Part shown: positions 33,717 through 41,824 of the stretch, in pieces
How the letters are laid out: the number at the start of each line of letters is the position of its first letter
How positions within the stretch are numbered: the first letter of the stretch is position 1
Assembly: GCA_013388605.1 (NCBI GenBank)
Contig: JACAEY010000091.1
Span: 1-42,774 of the forward strand
Source of the DNA: Nitrospirota bacterium
GTDB taxonomy: Bacteria > Nitrospirota > Thermodesulfovibrionia > Thermodesulfovibrionales > SM23-35
DNA: 42,774 nucleotides
Reading direction: 5' to 3'
Made by a program: the position numbers and the translations under genes
Notes under the pieces: model-generated
The model's input: only the letters and a program-made list of their open reading frames with translations
What the model was told of the DNA's origin: nothing
Databases searched by the model: none

Positions 33717-34778
33717 ATGAGTAATGAGCAAAGAGCTAAGAGCAAAGAGTGTATAGTTAAGAACTCTATGTGCTATGCACTACGCTCTATGCTAATCGCC
33801 CTATGCTCTATGCTTTATGTTCTATGCTCCCTGCTCTATGCTTTGCCACTGTTTGCTTCAGAGACTATCAAGGTGCTTATTTTGAATGAGATATATTCTT
33901 CTATTCCTCAAAAAGATGAAAAGATTGAAAAGTTAGGAAATGTTAAAGGGGATCTTCTTGTTACAGGATCAAGATATAGCGGAAACATAGAAATATGGAA
34001 AGGAAAAGGGGGTTTGTATCTTATAAATGAGCTTCCCATCGAAGATTATGTTAAAGAGGTTGTGATGTCCGAAGTTGGTTCAAACTGGGAGATGGAAGCA
34101 CTTAAAGCCCAAGCAGTTTTATCTCGGACATATGCTATAAAACAGAAAAAATTAAATGGAAATTCACTTTTCCATATTACATCTTCAGTCATCCATCAAG
34201 CTTACAAGGGTAATAATTCGGATGCAAGAGTAGCTTATGCAGTAGAAGAGACTAAAGGTGAAATCCTTACATATAATGGTATTCCCATAGAACCTTTTTA
34301 TCACTCGACATGTGGAGGCGTTACAGAAGACCCTGAAGAGGTCTTTGGCAAAAGTTTTCCTTACTTGAGGTCTGTTGAATCGAATTGTGAGATATCTCCA
34401 TTCTGGGTATGGAGCAGAAAGATATCCGTATCTGAGATAGAAGACGCTCTTAATATCCCGAATATTAAAGAAATAGTAATAAAATCTTATACATCAACAA
34501 AGAGGGTTAAGGAGTTAAACATAATTCATGGCTCAGGGACAACAACAATTAAGGCAACTGATCTGAGAAAGGCTTTAGGCTGGAACCTTCTTCCAAGCAC
34601 ATTTTTCACTATTTTGCATGAAGGGGATTCAATTCTTTTTGAAGGCAGGGGTTATGGTCATGGAGTTGGTCTCTGCCAGTGGAGCGCACTTCAGATGGCT
34701 CGAGAAGGTAAAAATTATAGAGAAATACTCTCTTTTTTCTTTCCTCGCACAACCATTGAACTTTATGAGGGTCGCTGA
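33717..34778 (+). CDS. SpoIID/LytB-domain protein
   Basis: The 353-residue protein contains the SpoIID/LytB amidase-enhancer domain: LINELPIEDYVKEVVMSEVGSNWEMEALKAQAVLSRTYA, the HQAYKGNNSD segment, EPFYHSTCGGVTEDPEEVFG and the C-terminal RGYGHGVGLCQWSA. SpoIID-like proteins degrade or remodel peptidoglycan as lytic transglycosylases. The N-terminal signal peptide (CYALRSMLIALCSMLYVLCSLLYALPLFAS) is encoded by a degenerate CTATGCT heptamer array (33764-33844), a striking origin for a signal sequence. Overlaps queA by 14 nt. Confidence 0.9.
   Translation: MSNEQRAKSKECIVKNSMCYALRSMLIALCSMLYVLCSLLYALPLFASETIKVLILNEIYSSIPQKDEKIEKLGNVKGDLLVTGSRYSGNIEIWKGKGGLYLINELPIEDYVKEVVMSEVGSNWEMEALKAQAVLSRTYAIKQKKLNGNSLFHITSSVIHQAYKGNNSDARVAYAVEETKGEILTYNGIPIEPFYHSTCGGVTEDPEEVFGKSFPYLRSVESNCEISPFWVWSRKISVSEIEDALNIPNIKEIVIKSYTSTKRVKELNIIHGSGTTTIKATDLRKALGWNLLPSTFFTILHEGDSILFEGRGYGHGVGLCQWSALQMAREGKNYREILSFFFPRTTIELYEGR
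33764..33844 (+). repeat. Degenerate CTATGCT heptamer array inside spoIID-like gene
   Basis: Units such as ctctatg, tgctatg, cgctctatg, ccctatg, ctctatg, ctttatg, ttctatg and ctctatg follow one another. They encode repeated hydrophobic LCSML / YALCSM-like segments, which now serve as the signal peptide of the SpoIID-like protein. Confidence 0.75.
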
Positions 34779-35784
34779 TTTCGATTTTTGTCTTCCACAA
34801 GGGCTAATAGCCAAAAGACCATTAAAAAAGCGGGATAGTTCCAGATTGCTTGTTCTTCACAGAGATGGTCAGATTGAGCACAAAAAGTTCTTTAACCTTC
34901 CTGAATACATTAATCCAGGCGACATGCTTCTCTTAAATAACACAAAGGTTTTCCCTGCAAGGCTTAAAGGGCTTAAAAAAACTGGTGGTAGCCTTGATAT
35001 ACTCCTTATAAAAGAGAATGAAGAAAATGTCTGGGAGATAATTTCTAAGGGTAAATATACAGGTGTTTTAGAAATTTCTGAAGAACTTAAAGCAGAAATA
35101 TATGTTGGGAGAGTTGCAAAGTTTATATGTTCAGGGAGTCTAAGGGATATTATTTGGAAATATGGAAATATGCCTCTTCCGCCTTATATCAAACGCTCTC
35201 CTGATGAAAAGGATAAAAAAAGTTACCAGACAGTGTATGCAAAGGAAGAGGGATCTATTGCTGCTCCCACTGCTGGTCTGCATTTCACAGAGGAATTGCT
35301 CAAAACCTTAAATTCAATGGGGGTACTGATAAGAGAGGTTACTCTCTCTGTGGGAATTGGAACGTTTATGCCTATCAGAACAACACATGTTGAAGAACAT
35401 GTTATGAAAGAGGAATCATTCAAGATAGAAAGGTCTCTAATTTCTGAAATAAGTGAGGTGAAAAACTCTGGTAAAAGCATTTTTTCAGTAGGGACTACTA
35501 CAACAAGGGCAATAGAAGGATACATGAGTGGGAACTGGTCATTAGGTATAGAAAAGGAGCCAGACAATGGTTCAATACACGGTTTTACCAACCTATTTAT
35601 CTATCCTGGGTACAAATTTAAGGCTGTTGACTCTCTTATAACAAATTTTCATCTTCCAAAATCAACACCCCTTATGTTAGTTGCAGCCTTTTGTGGATGG
35701 AAAAAGTTGAAAAAATCATATGAAGAGGCTATTTCTTCAAAATATAGATTTTTTTCTTATGGCGATGCTATGCTAATTTTATGA
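34765..35784 (+). CDS. queA: S-adenosylmethionine:tRNA ribosyltransferase-isomerase
   Basis: QueA transfers and rearranges the ribosyl moiety of SAM onto preQ1 in tRNA, giving epoxyqueuosine. The 339-residue protein (counting from the ATG at 34765, MRVADFDFCLPQGLIAKRPL) shows SSRLLVL, LLLNNTKVFPARL, the LPPYIKR loop, TVYAKEEGSIAAPTAGLHFTEELL, FMPIRT and FITNFHLPKSTPLMLVAAF. The track start at 34618 lies inside spoIID and is spurious. The 14-nt overlap and absence of a Shine-Dalgarno suggest coupling to spoIID. It is coupled again to the next gene by ATGA. Confidence 0.97.
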   Translation: MRVADFDFCLPQGLIAKRPLKKRDSSRLLVLHRDGQIEHKKFFNLPEYINPGDMLLLNNTKVFPARLKGLKKTGGSLDILLIKENEENVWEIISKGKYTGVLEISEELKAEIYVGRVAKFICSGSLRDIIWKYGNMPLPPYIKRSPDEKDKKSYQTVYAKEEGSIAAPTAGLHFTEELLKTLNSMGVLIREVTLSVGIGTFMPIRTTHVEEHVMKEESFKIERSLISEISEVKNSGKSIFSVGTTTTRAIEGYMSGNWSLGIEKEPDNGSIHGFTNLFIYPGYKFKAVDSLITNFHLPKSTPLMLVAAFCGWKKLKKSYEEAISSKYRFFSYGDAMLIL

Positions 35785-36368
35785 AAAAGATAGATTTAAG
35801 GGATAAACCTTCGGCTTTTGTCATTGGTAGAGGTCTAATAATTGCGGTCGTGCTTTTTACTTCCTCACTCAGTTTTATTCTCGGCTATTTTGTTGGCAGA
35901 ACAACTACAAAGGAAACTCAGACCATAAGATTTTTAGGTAAAGATTCAAAGGGTATTAGCAAATCACCCATACAAGTTGCACCTTTACGAAAAGATCAGT
36001 CACAAAATGTTGTCAGTTCTTCTGATAAAGAAGAGACCATGCAAGATAAGAACCTTTGGGACTCTAAAAAACCCTTGACAGTTGATCAACAGTCCTTAAA
36101 ATCAACCAAGATTGTATATACAGTCCAGTTAGGGGCATTTAAGAATCCTCTGGATGCAGAAACACTTAAAGTTAAATTTGATAAAAAGGGTTTTAAGGCT
36201 TTTGTAATTGATTCAAATTCAAAAAATGGTGAGAGACTTTATAAGGTGTGGGTAGGAGAATTTGCTACCAGAAAAGAAGCAGAGGAAGTATCTTTAAAAA
36301 TAAAAAAGACCGAGGGTTTACAGCCATTCGTTACATTTAAAAAGGAGAATGAAATACGGCAACCTTAG
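35781..36368 (+). CDS. SPOR-domain membrane protein
   Basis: The 195-residue protein has a short cytosolic N-terminus, one membrane helix (GLIIAVVLFTSSLSFILGYFVG), a low-complexity linker and a C-terminal SPOR domain (VYTVQLGAFKNPLDAETLKVKFDKKGFKAFVI...YKVWVGEFATRKEAEEVSLKIKK). SPOR domains bind denuded glycan strands at division septa, so it probably acts in the cell wall, fitting the spoIID neighbour. It is coupled to queA by an ATGA overlap. AAGGAG near its end likely serves phoH. Confidence 0.93.
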   Translation: MKKIDLRDKPSAFVIGRGLIIAVVLFTSSLSFILGYFVGRTTTKETQTIRFLGKDSKGISKSPIQVAPLRKDQSQNVVSSSDKEETMQDKNLWDSKKPLTVDQQSLKSTKIVYTVQLGAFKNPLDAETLKVKFDKKGFKAFVIDSNSKNGERLYKVWVGEFATRKEAEEVSLKIKKTEGLQPFVTFKKENEIRQP

Positions 36369-37321
36369 AGATTGAGCTTGATAGTGAAAAAGAATACAGT
36401 CTGATTTACAGCGGTCTTGAAAAGAACCTTAAGGTATTAGAAGAGACACTTGGTATCTCAGCATCACACAGAGGCAACAAGATATTTCTTAAAGGAGATG
36501 AAAGTTCTGTTAGTAAGGCTGAAAGACTTATTCAGGATATTCGAAATATATGTTCAGATGGTTATATACTTACGCCTGATGAGATACGTTATGCAATAAA
36601 GTCTGCCCCAGAAGGCAAGCACATTTCATTGAAAGACCTTTTTCTGAACAGTATTCCTGTATCCTCAAAAAAAAGGTTTATCATACCGAAAACAGAAACC
36701 CAGAGGAGATATATTGATGCTATTAAAAACTTTGACATGGTCATTGGTATAGGACCAGCCGGTACAGGAAAGACATATCTTGCAATGGCAATGGCTATAA
36801 ATGCACTTTTGAAAAAACAGATAAGCAGAATTGTTCTTGCAAGACCTGCAGTTGAAGCTGGGGAAAAACTCGGCTATCTTCCCGGAGATATTTATGAAAA
36901 AGTCCATCCTTACCTCAGACCTTTATACGATGCGCTTTTTGATATGATGGAGGCAGAAAAGGTGAGTCGTCTTGTAGAGAGAGGTGTTATAGAAATAGCC
37001 CCTCTTGCTTATATGAGGGGAAGGACTCTAAATGATTCATTCATAATACTTGATGAGGCACAAAATACAACATCAGAACAGATGAAGATGTATCTTACAA
37101 GATTAGGATTCAATTCAAAGACTGTAATAACAGGGGATGTTACACAGATTGATCTTCCCATAGGGAGAGTATCAGGCTTAATAGAGGCAGAGAAAATATT
37201 GAAGGGTATCGAAGGAATTGAGATTATATATTTCTCTGAAAAAGATGTTGTAAGACATAAACTCGTTCAAGAGATTATCAAGGCATATGAAAGGTACGAA
37301 AAACGGGATCATCAAGAATAA
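36356..37321 (+). CDS. phoH: PhoH-family ATPase
   Basis: This is a PhoH-like NTPase. The track ORF (TTG at 36629, 230 aa) covers only the P-loop half: Walker A MVIGIGPAGTGKTYLAMAMA, LARPAVEAGEKLGYLPGD, Walker B SFIILDEAQNTT and the TGDVTQIDLP motif. Reading upstream in frame adds 91 residues (LEIELDSEKEYSLIYSGLEKNL...GNKIFLKGDESSV) that form the usual N-terminal KH-like region and give the normal length of about 321. No ATG/GTG/TTG opens this part; ACG at 36356, behind AAGGAG at 8 nt, and ATT at 36371 are candidates. An ATG at 36345 is in another frame. The order phoH-HD-ybeY is conserved in many bacteria. Confidence 0.9.
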   Translation, partial: TATLEIELDSEKEYSLIYSGLEKNLKVLEETLGISASHRGNKIFLKGDESSVSKAERLIQDIRNICSDGYILTPDEIRYAIKSAPEGKHISLKDLFLNSIPVSSKKRFIIPKTETQRRYIDAIKNFDMVIGIGPAGTGKTYLAMAMAINALLKKQISRIVLARPAVEAGEKLGYLPGDIYEKVHPYLRPLYDALFDMMEAEKVSRLVERGVIEIAPLAYMRGRTLNDSFIILDEAQNTTSEQMKMYLTRLGFNSKTVITGDVTQIDLPIGRVSGLIEAEKILKGIEGIEIIYFSEKDVVRHKLVQEIIKAYERYEKRDHQE

Positions 37322-38867
37322 TATAAAGAGAAGACCCTCTTTATCTAAACCTCAGACTTTTTTAAGCTTGGGAAGACAGGATATATCCCGAGTGCCAATT
37401 CTCCTTTTAACCGCTTTTATTTCTGCACTTGCAATACAGAGCAGGATAAGTATTGAACAACTCTTTGGCGGATTTCTTATAACAAGTGTATTACTTTTTA
37501 TACTTTACAAGGATATCATGCGGTATAAGCCTGCTTATATAAATAATTACAATATGTTGATACTACTTTGCTTTTTGCTTGTTTTTAATCTCTTGATAGG
37601 AAGGCTTTTCAACTATCTACTTTATAGTCTTTCAAAAGGAACAGGATTTGTCTCACTTGAAGGTGCTATTTTTGGTATGCCTTTGCCTGCAGGAGCAATG
37701 CTTGTTACACTTCTTTTTGATTTTCATACTGCCATAACCTTTTCTTTTACAATGAGCTTACTGACCGGACTATGGCTTCAAGATGCATCCTATATTATCT
37801 ATGCATTTGTTGGAAGTTTAACTGCAGCCTTCAGTGTTATAAGATGTAAAAAGAGGTCAGCCCTTATCTGGGGTGGGCTTTATATAGTTTTAGTCAACAT
37901 TACTACTCTGATTATTATTTTATTATTTGAAGGGGATCTTTTTACTACCAAGACCTTATCATCTATGTCTTTTGCTATGATAGCAGGTGTAAGTGTTTCA
38001 GCCATTGTATCTCTTTTACTACCACTTTTAGAGTATACCTTTAAAATTACCACAGATATAAGTCTTCTGGAACTTCTTGATTTAAATCAACCTATAATTA
38101 GAAACCTTATGATTACAGTTCCTGGAACCTACCATCATAGTGTAATTGTAGGAAGTCTTGCAGAATCAGCAGCTGAAGCAGTTGGGGTGAATCCTTTACT
38201 TGCAAGAGTAAGCTCATATTACCATGATATCGGCAAAGTTAAAATGCCAGAATATTTCATAGAAAATCAGGTTGTTACAGAAAGCAAACATGACAGTTTA
38301 ACACCACATATGAGTAGTATGATAATAGTAAATCATATAAAGGAAGGTGTTGAAATCGCAAAAGAAAACAAAATTCCACAGCCAATAATTGATATAATAC
38401 AACAACATCATGGCACGTCCCTTATGTCATATTTCTATCAGAAGGCAAAAGAACAAAAAACAGATATCCTTCCTTCAGAAAGTGATTACAGATATCCAGG
38501 TCCCAAACCTCAAACCCGAGTAGCTGCACTTATAATGATGGCAGATGCTGTTGAAGCTGCATCAAGGGTTCTAACAGACCCCACACCTGCAAGGATCTCT
38601 TCTCTTGTTGACAGGATAATAAATCATATCTTTCTTGATGGTCAACTTGATGAATGTGAACTTACTCTTAAGGATATCCACGAAATAAAAAGGTGTTTCA
38701 CATATATACTTACAGGCATATTCCATAAAAGGATCGATTATCCGGGTTTTGATTTTACCGATGAAGGTATATATAGAGAACAGACAAAGGTCGATAAAGT
38801 TAAATCAGCAGAAAAAAATAAATCTCATAAAGAAGGCACTCAAGTTCCTCGGTCTCAAAGAAGCTGA
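37287..38867 (+). CDS. 7TM-HD phosphodiesterase (PgpH-like)
   Basis: This 526-residue membrane protein carries a seven-helix block (about residues 35-255) and a cytosolic HD domain with TYHHSVIVGSLAESAAEAV, SYYHDIGKVKMPEYF (His313, Asp314), QQHHGTSLMSYF and ADAVEAASR. 7TM-HD proteins such as PgpH hydrolyse c-di-AMP. The usual large extracellular 7TMR-HDED domain is missing, so it lacks that sensory module. It overlaps phoH by 35 nt and ybeY by 107 nt; the last 35 residues (DEGIYREQTKVDKV...) are probably overlap-derived. Confidence 0.9.
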   Translation: MKGTKNGIIKNNIKRRPSLSKPQTFLSLGRQDISRVPILLLTAFISALAIQSRISIEQLFGGFLITSVLLFILYKDIMRYKPAYINNYNMLILLCFLLVFNLLIGRLFNYLLYSLSKGTGFVSLEGAIFGMPLPAGAMLVTLLFDFHTAITFSFTMSLLTGLWLQDASYIIYAFVGSLTAAFSVIRCKKRSALIWGGLYIVLVNITTLIIILLFEGDLFTTKTLSSMSFAMIAGVSVSAIVSLLLPLLEYTFKITTDISLLELLDLNQPIIRNLMITVPGTYHHSVIVGSLAESAAEAVGVNPLLARVSSYYHDIGKVKMPEYFIENQVVTESKHDSLTPHMSSMIIVNHIKEGVEIAKENKIPQPIIDIIQQHHGTSLMSYFYQKAKEQKTDILPSESDYRYPGPKPQTRVAALIMMADAVEAASRVLTDPTPARISSLVDRIINHIFLDGQLDECELTLKDIHEIKRCFTYILTGIFHKRIDYPGFDFTDEGIYREQTKVDKVKSAEKNKSHKEGTQVPRSQRS

Positions 38868-39282
38868 AGTAAGTATATTATTTGTAAATGATAGTAGAAT
38901 GAAGAAGCTGAATAATACTTACCGAGGAATGGATATGGTAACAGATGTTCTCTCTTTTCCACAACTTGGTACAAAAGAGCTAAAGTACATCAGTAAAAAA
39001 GTAACTTCAAAGCCTTCAAATTTTCAGTCTTTATACCTCTCTCTTGGTGACATCGTTATCAATCTACAAAGTGCTAAGAGACAGGCAGTCGAGCATGGGT
39101 TGTCTCTTGATGAAGAAATTAATAGACTTATAATCCATGGACTTCTCCATCTTCTTGGATATGATCATGAAAAGAACAGTTATCAGAAAAAGAAAATGGA
39201 ATTGAAAGAGAAAGAGCTATTTGATGCTTTAACTTTTCTTTGTAGGAGGAAAGCCGGGACTTGTCATTTTTTTAGGGTCTAA
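38761..39282 (+). CDS. ybeY: Endoribonuclease YbeY
   Basis: YbeY is a zinc endoribonuclease for 16S rRNA 3' maturation and ribosome quality control. The zinc motif HGLLHLLGYDH (H-x3-H-x5-H) and the YRGMDMVTDVLSFP segment are clear. The ATG at 38761 gives MKVYIENRQRS, matching the first strand of the family; the track start four codons earlier is less likely. It overlaps the HD gene by 107 nt, which is long but required by the homology. The last residues (RRKAGTCHFFRV) run into the convergent fumC 3' end. Confidence 0.93.
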   Translation: MKVYIENRQRSIKLNQQKKINLIKKALKFLGLKEAEVSILFVNDSRMKKLNNTYRGMDMVTDVLSFPQLGTKELKYISKKVTSKPSNFQSLYLSLGDIVINLQSAKRQAVEHGLSLDEEINRLIIHGLLHLLGYDHEKNSYQKKKMELKEKELFDALTFLCRRKAGTCHFFRV

Positions 39283-40641
39283 AATCTTGTCTACTTCTTT
39301 TTTTGAAAGATAGCCCATTTCAACAACAATCTCCTTCATCGTCCTTTTTTCTTTTAGAGCTTTCTTTATAACCTCAGCCGTTTTATCATATCCGATTATT
39401 GGATTAAGGGCTGTAGCAATCATAGGATTCCTCTCGGTCAGCTCAGATATATGTTTTTCATTAACATCTAAGCCATCAATCACCTTTTTTGCCATCAAGT
39501 TAGCTCCATTGGAAAGAATAGTGATTGATTGAATAATGTTATGTGCTATTACAGGGAGCATCACATTTAGCTGAAATTCTCCCATTAAATTTGATATTGA
39601 AATAACAGTATCATTTCCGATTACCTGTACACACGCCATTCTTATAGCCTCGAGTATGACAGGATTCACTTTACCCGGCATTATTGATGAACCAGGCTGA
39701 ATGGAAGGTATAGTTATCTCAGAAAGACCTGCTATTGGGCCGCTGTTCATCCACCTTATATCATTGGCGATTTTTAAGAGGCTTGTTGCTAATGTCTTTA
39801 GATGTCCTGATAGTTCTGTGACTGTATCCATGGTCGACTGGGCTTGAAAATGATTTCTGGATTCCCTGAATTTTATATTGGTCATCTCTGACAAAACTCT
39901 TGATACCCTTTTGCCAAATTCAGGATGTGTTGTAAAACCTGTGCCTACCGCAGTTCCTCCAATGGCAAGTTCTGAAAGTCTTGAGAGAATATCCTGAATT
40001 CTTTCAATAGAAAGTTCTATTTGTGTTGCCCACCCTGACATTTCTTGTTTTATAGTTAGAGGCATCGCATCCATTAGATGGGTTCTTCCTGTCTTTACTA
40101 TAGATTTAAAATCAGATGACCTTTCTTCTATTTTTTTACGAAGTAATCTAAGCGATATAATAAGAGATTCTTTTATCAGTATATGTGCAGAGATATGTAT
40201 TGCAGATGGTATTACATCATTTGTAGATTGGCCTTTGTTTACATGGTCATTAGGATGGACAGGGTATTTGCTATCTTTATGCCCTTTTAATATCTCATTA
40301 GCACGTGTCGCTATTACCTCATTTACATTCATATTTGTAGATGTTCCTGATCCTGTCTGAAATATGTCGAGAGGGAATTGGTCAGAAAATCTTCCTTCTA
40401 TGATTTCACTGCATGATTGAATAATGGCGTCTGAAATATTTTTATCCAGTATATCAAGTTCGGAATTTACCTTTGCACAGGCGAGTTTAATATATGCGAT
40501 AGAGCGAATAAAAACATCTGGAAATCTTATTCCACTAATGGGAAAATTCTCAATTGCCCTCTGTGTTTGAGCACCCCAATAAGCATTAATTGGGACTTTT
40601 ACTTCTCCAAGAAAATCTTTCTCAATCCTGTATTTTTCCAT
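39229..40641 (-). CDS. fumC: Class II fumarate hydratase
   Basis: FumC interconverts fumarate and malate in the TCA cycle without an iron-sulfur cluster. The 470-residue protein has FQTGSGTSTNMNVNEVIA, VHPNDHVNKGQSTNDV, KTGRTHLMDAMPLTIKQE, GGTAVGTGF, the signature GSSIMPGKVNP and the C-terminal ERNPMIATALNPIIGYDKTAEV. It is close in length to E. coli FumC. It is convergent with ybeY, with a 54-nt overlap of the 3' ends. Confidence 0.97.
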   Translation of the reverse strand: MEKYRIEKDFLGEVKVPINAYWGAQTQRAIENFPISGIRFPDVFIRSIAYIKLACAKVNSELDILDKNISDAIIQSCSEIIEGRFSDQFPLDIFQTGSGTSTNMNVNEVIATRANEILKGHKDSKYPVHPNDHVNKGQSTNDVIPSAIHISAHILIKESLIISLRLLRKKIEERSSDFKSIVKTGRTHLMDAMPLTIKQEMSGWATQIELSIERIQDILSRLSELAIGGTAVGTGFTTHPEFGKRVSRVLSEMTNIKFRESRNHFQAQSTMDTVTELSGHLKTLATSLLKIANDIRWMNSGPIAGLSEITIPSIQPGSSIMPGKVNPVILEAIRMACVQVIGNDTVISISNLMGEFQLNVMLPVIAHNIIQSITILSNGANLMAKKVIDGLDVNEKHISELTERNPMIATALNPIIGYDKTAEVIKKALKEKRTMKEIVVEMGYLSKKEVDKILDPKKMTSPGFPPTKKS

Positions 40642-40667
40642 GTTTTCTTCAAAATCCTAAAATTAAA

Positions 40668-41030
40668 TTAGGGCATTGTTACAGCAATCTCATATGTACC
40701 TATTGAAACTTTTCCCATCAGACCTTTTGCCCACAAAAGATCTGTTGTCTTTACCTTCATGTCTTTTGGAACCATAAGGATAAGCTTTACTCCGAGATCT
40801 GAGAATGTTTTCCATCTTTCAGCCCTTTTTTCAGTAATACTTTCTGCTGTTTCGACCTCAAGGATGGCGAGTATCATACCATGATTTCCGAGTACCATAT
40901 CAGGGTAATGACCTTTATATTCAACCTTTTTTTCTCCTGCTTTATTGATGCCAATTTCCTTATAATCCTTTGAGAGTTTTCTTCTCACATGCTCAAGAAT
41001 AATCTCATGGACAAGGTCAGCGTATTCCAT
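40668..41030 (-). CDS. Possible PD-(D/E)XK-fold protein
   Basis: The 120-residue protein has a helical N-terminus (YADLVHEIILEHVRRKLSKDYKEI), then YPDMVLGNHGMILAILEVETAES. The Asp44-x13-Glu58-V-Glu60 spacing resembles the PD-x(n)-(D/E)xK/E core of nuclease-like proteins, with Thr in place of the usual Lys. The rest (WKTFSDLGVKLILMVPKD) fits the following strand and helix. No restriction or mobile partner is adjacent. The fold is inferred; activity is uncertain. Confidence 0.6.
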   Translation of the reverse strand: MEYADLVHEIILEHVRRKLSKDYKEIGINKAGEKKVEYKGHYPDMVLGNHGMILAILEVETAESITEKRAERWKTFSDLGVKLILMVPKDMKVKTTDLLWAKGLMGKVSIGTYEIAVTMP

Positions 41031-41543
41031 ACTTCAGAATTTTACGCCAAAATCCCTTGACAAAACAAGGTCTTTTAATAATAATTAAGCACATAATGCA
41101 AGTGTGTCTTGTTCAAAATAGGTTTTTCTTGGACAAGCAATGATGATGAATATACAGAGAAAACATTTTGGTAATAGTATTATTTTCTACCACCTGTTCA
41201 GGCCAGCATGTGACCAGAGAATCCGGATTCCTTATTCGTTTTTCCCAGCTTAACTGAGGAATCAATGATGTCTTTTATCTTTGAAAGTTGTTGATATGTT
41301 AGGACCAAAAAAATTCTATTATGCTTAATATTATCGATACTTTATGTATATGTGCCTTTTTCTTTCAGCAATGAATGTGAAGCATGCACTTATCAGTACT
41401 GGCTTGCTTGAAGAATTAAATTAGGCAAGAAAGTTTATGACGAATGAGGAAATGAACTTAGTTTAGATGAGAACTGTAAAAATGATCGAAGATTTACGTT
41501 AAACACAAAAATGCAATTTAATGTTTGAAAGGAAGATTTAAAG
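41031..41543. other. Gene-poor gap with decayed small ORF
   Basis: At 41296-41411 the ATG frame MLGPKK joins, across a run of seven As, a frame reading ILLCLILSILYVYVPFSFSNECEACTYQYW. Together they would form a signal peptide with a CxxC tail, but no frame is intact. It is probably a pseudogene. Nothing else is visible in the gap. Confidence 0.35.
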
Positions 41544-41726
41544 ATGAATAAGACAGTATGGGCAGTATGCGGCGTTTTTATAATATTAATCATTTCAACT
41601 CCACTTTTTGCAGAAGAGGATAAACCAGGTTGCAAGGACCATCCGATGTTTACAAGAATGCCGAATTTCTATATTGAGAATTGTAAGGAAAAGGACTTTG
41701 ATCAGGCTGATTTTGTGAGTTTTTAG
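41544..41726 (+). pseudogene. N-terminal stub of OmpA-like protein
   Basis: This 60-residue product begins with a signal peptide (KTVWAVCGVFIILIISTPLFA) and reads GCKDHPMFTRMPNFYIENCKEKDFDQADF. Such a KDHP...xRxPxxxI...EKxFD start occurs at the mature N-terminus of exported OmpA-like proteins, whose C-terminal domain would lie hundreds of residues on. Here it stops after 60, so it appears truncated. AAGGAAG precedes the ATG. It might still be secreted as a short peptide. Confidence 0.5.
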
Positions 41727-41749
41727 AAAACAAACAAGGAGGTGAGAAA

Positions 41750-41761
41750 ATGGGACCTTAA
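41750..41761 (+). other. Strong ribosome-binding site with 3-codon frame
   Basis: AAGGAGGTGAGAAA, a near-perfect Shine-Dalgarno, is followed by ATG GGA CCT TAA. It could be the stump of a deleted gene, or a minimal upstream frame for the small membrane protein that starts 64 nt later. Confidence 0.35.
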
Positions 41762-41824
41762 AGATGCTTTAAATTTTTAAATAAATTTTATTTTGTAGTA
41801 ACCTTTTAAAAAAGGGGGAGTACA

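Noticed and set aside
33764-33844. Heptamer array considered as a CRISPR array
   Set aside because: Units are 7 nt, degenerate and contiguous without spacers, and they lie within a coding frame.
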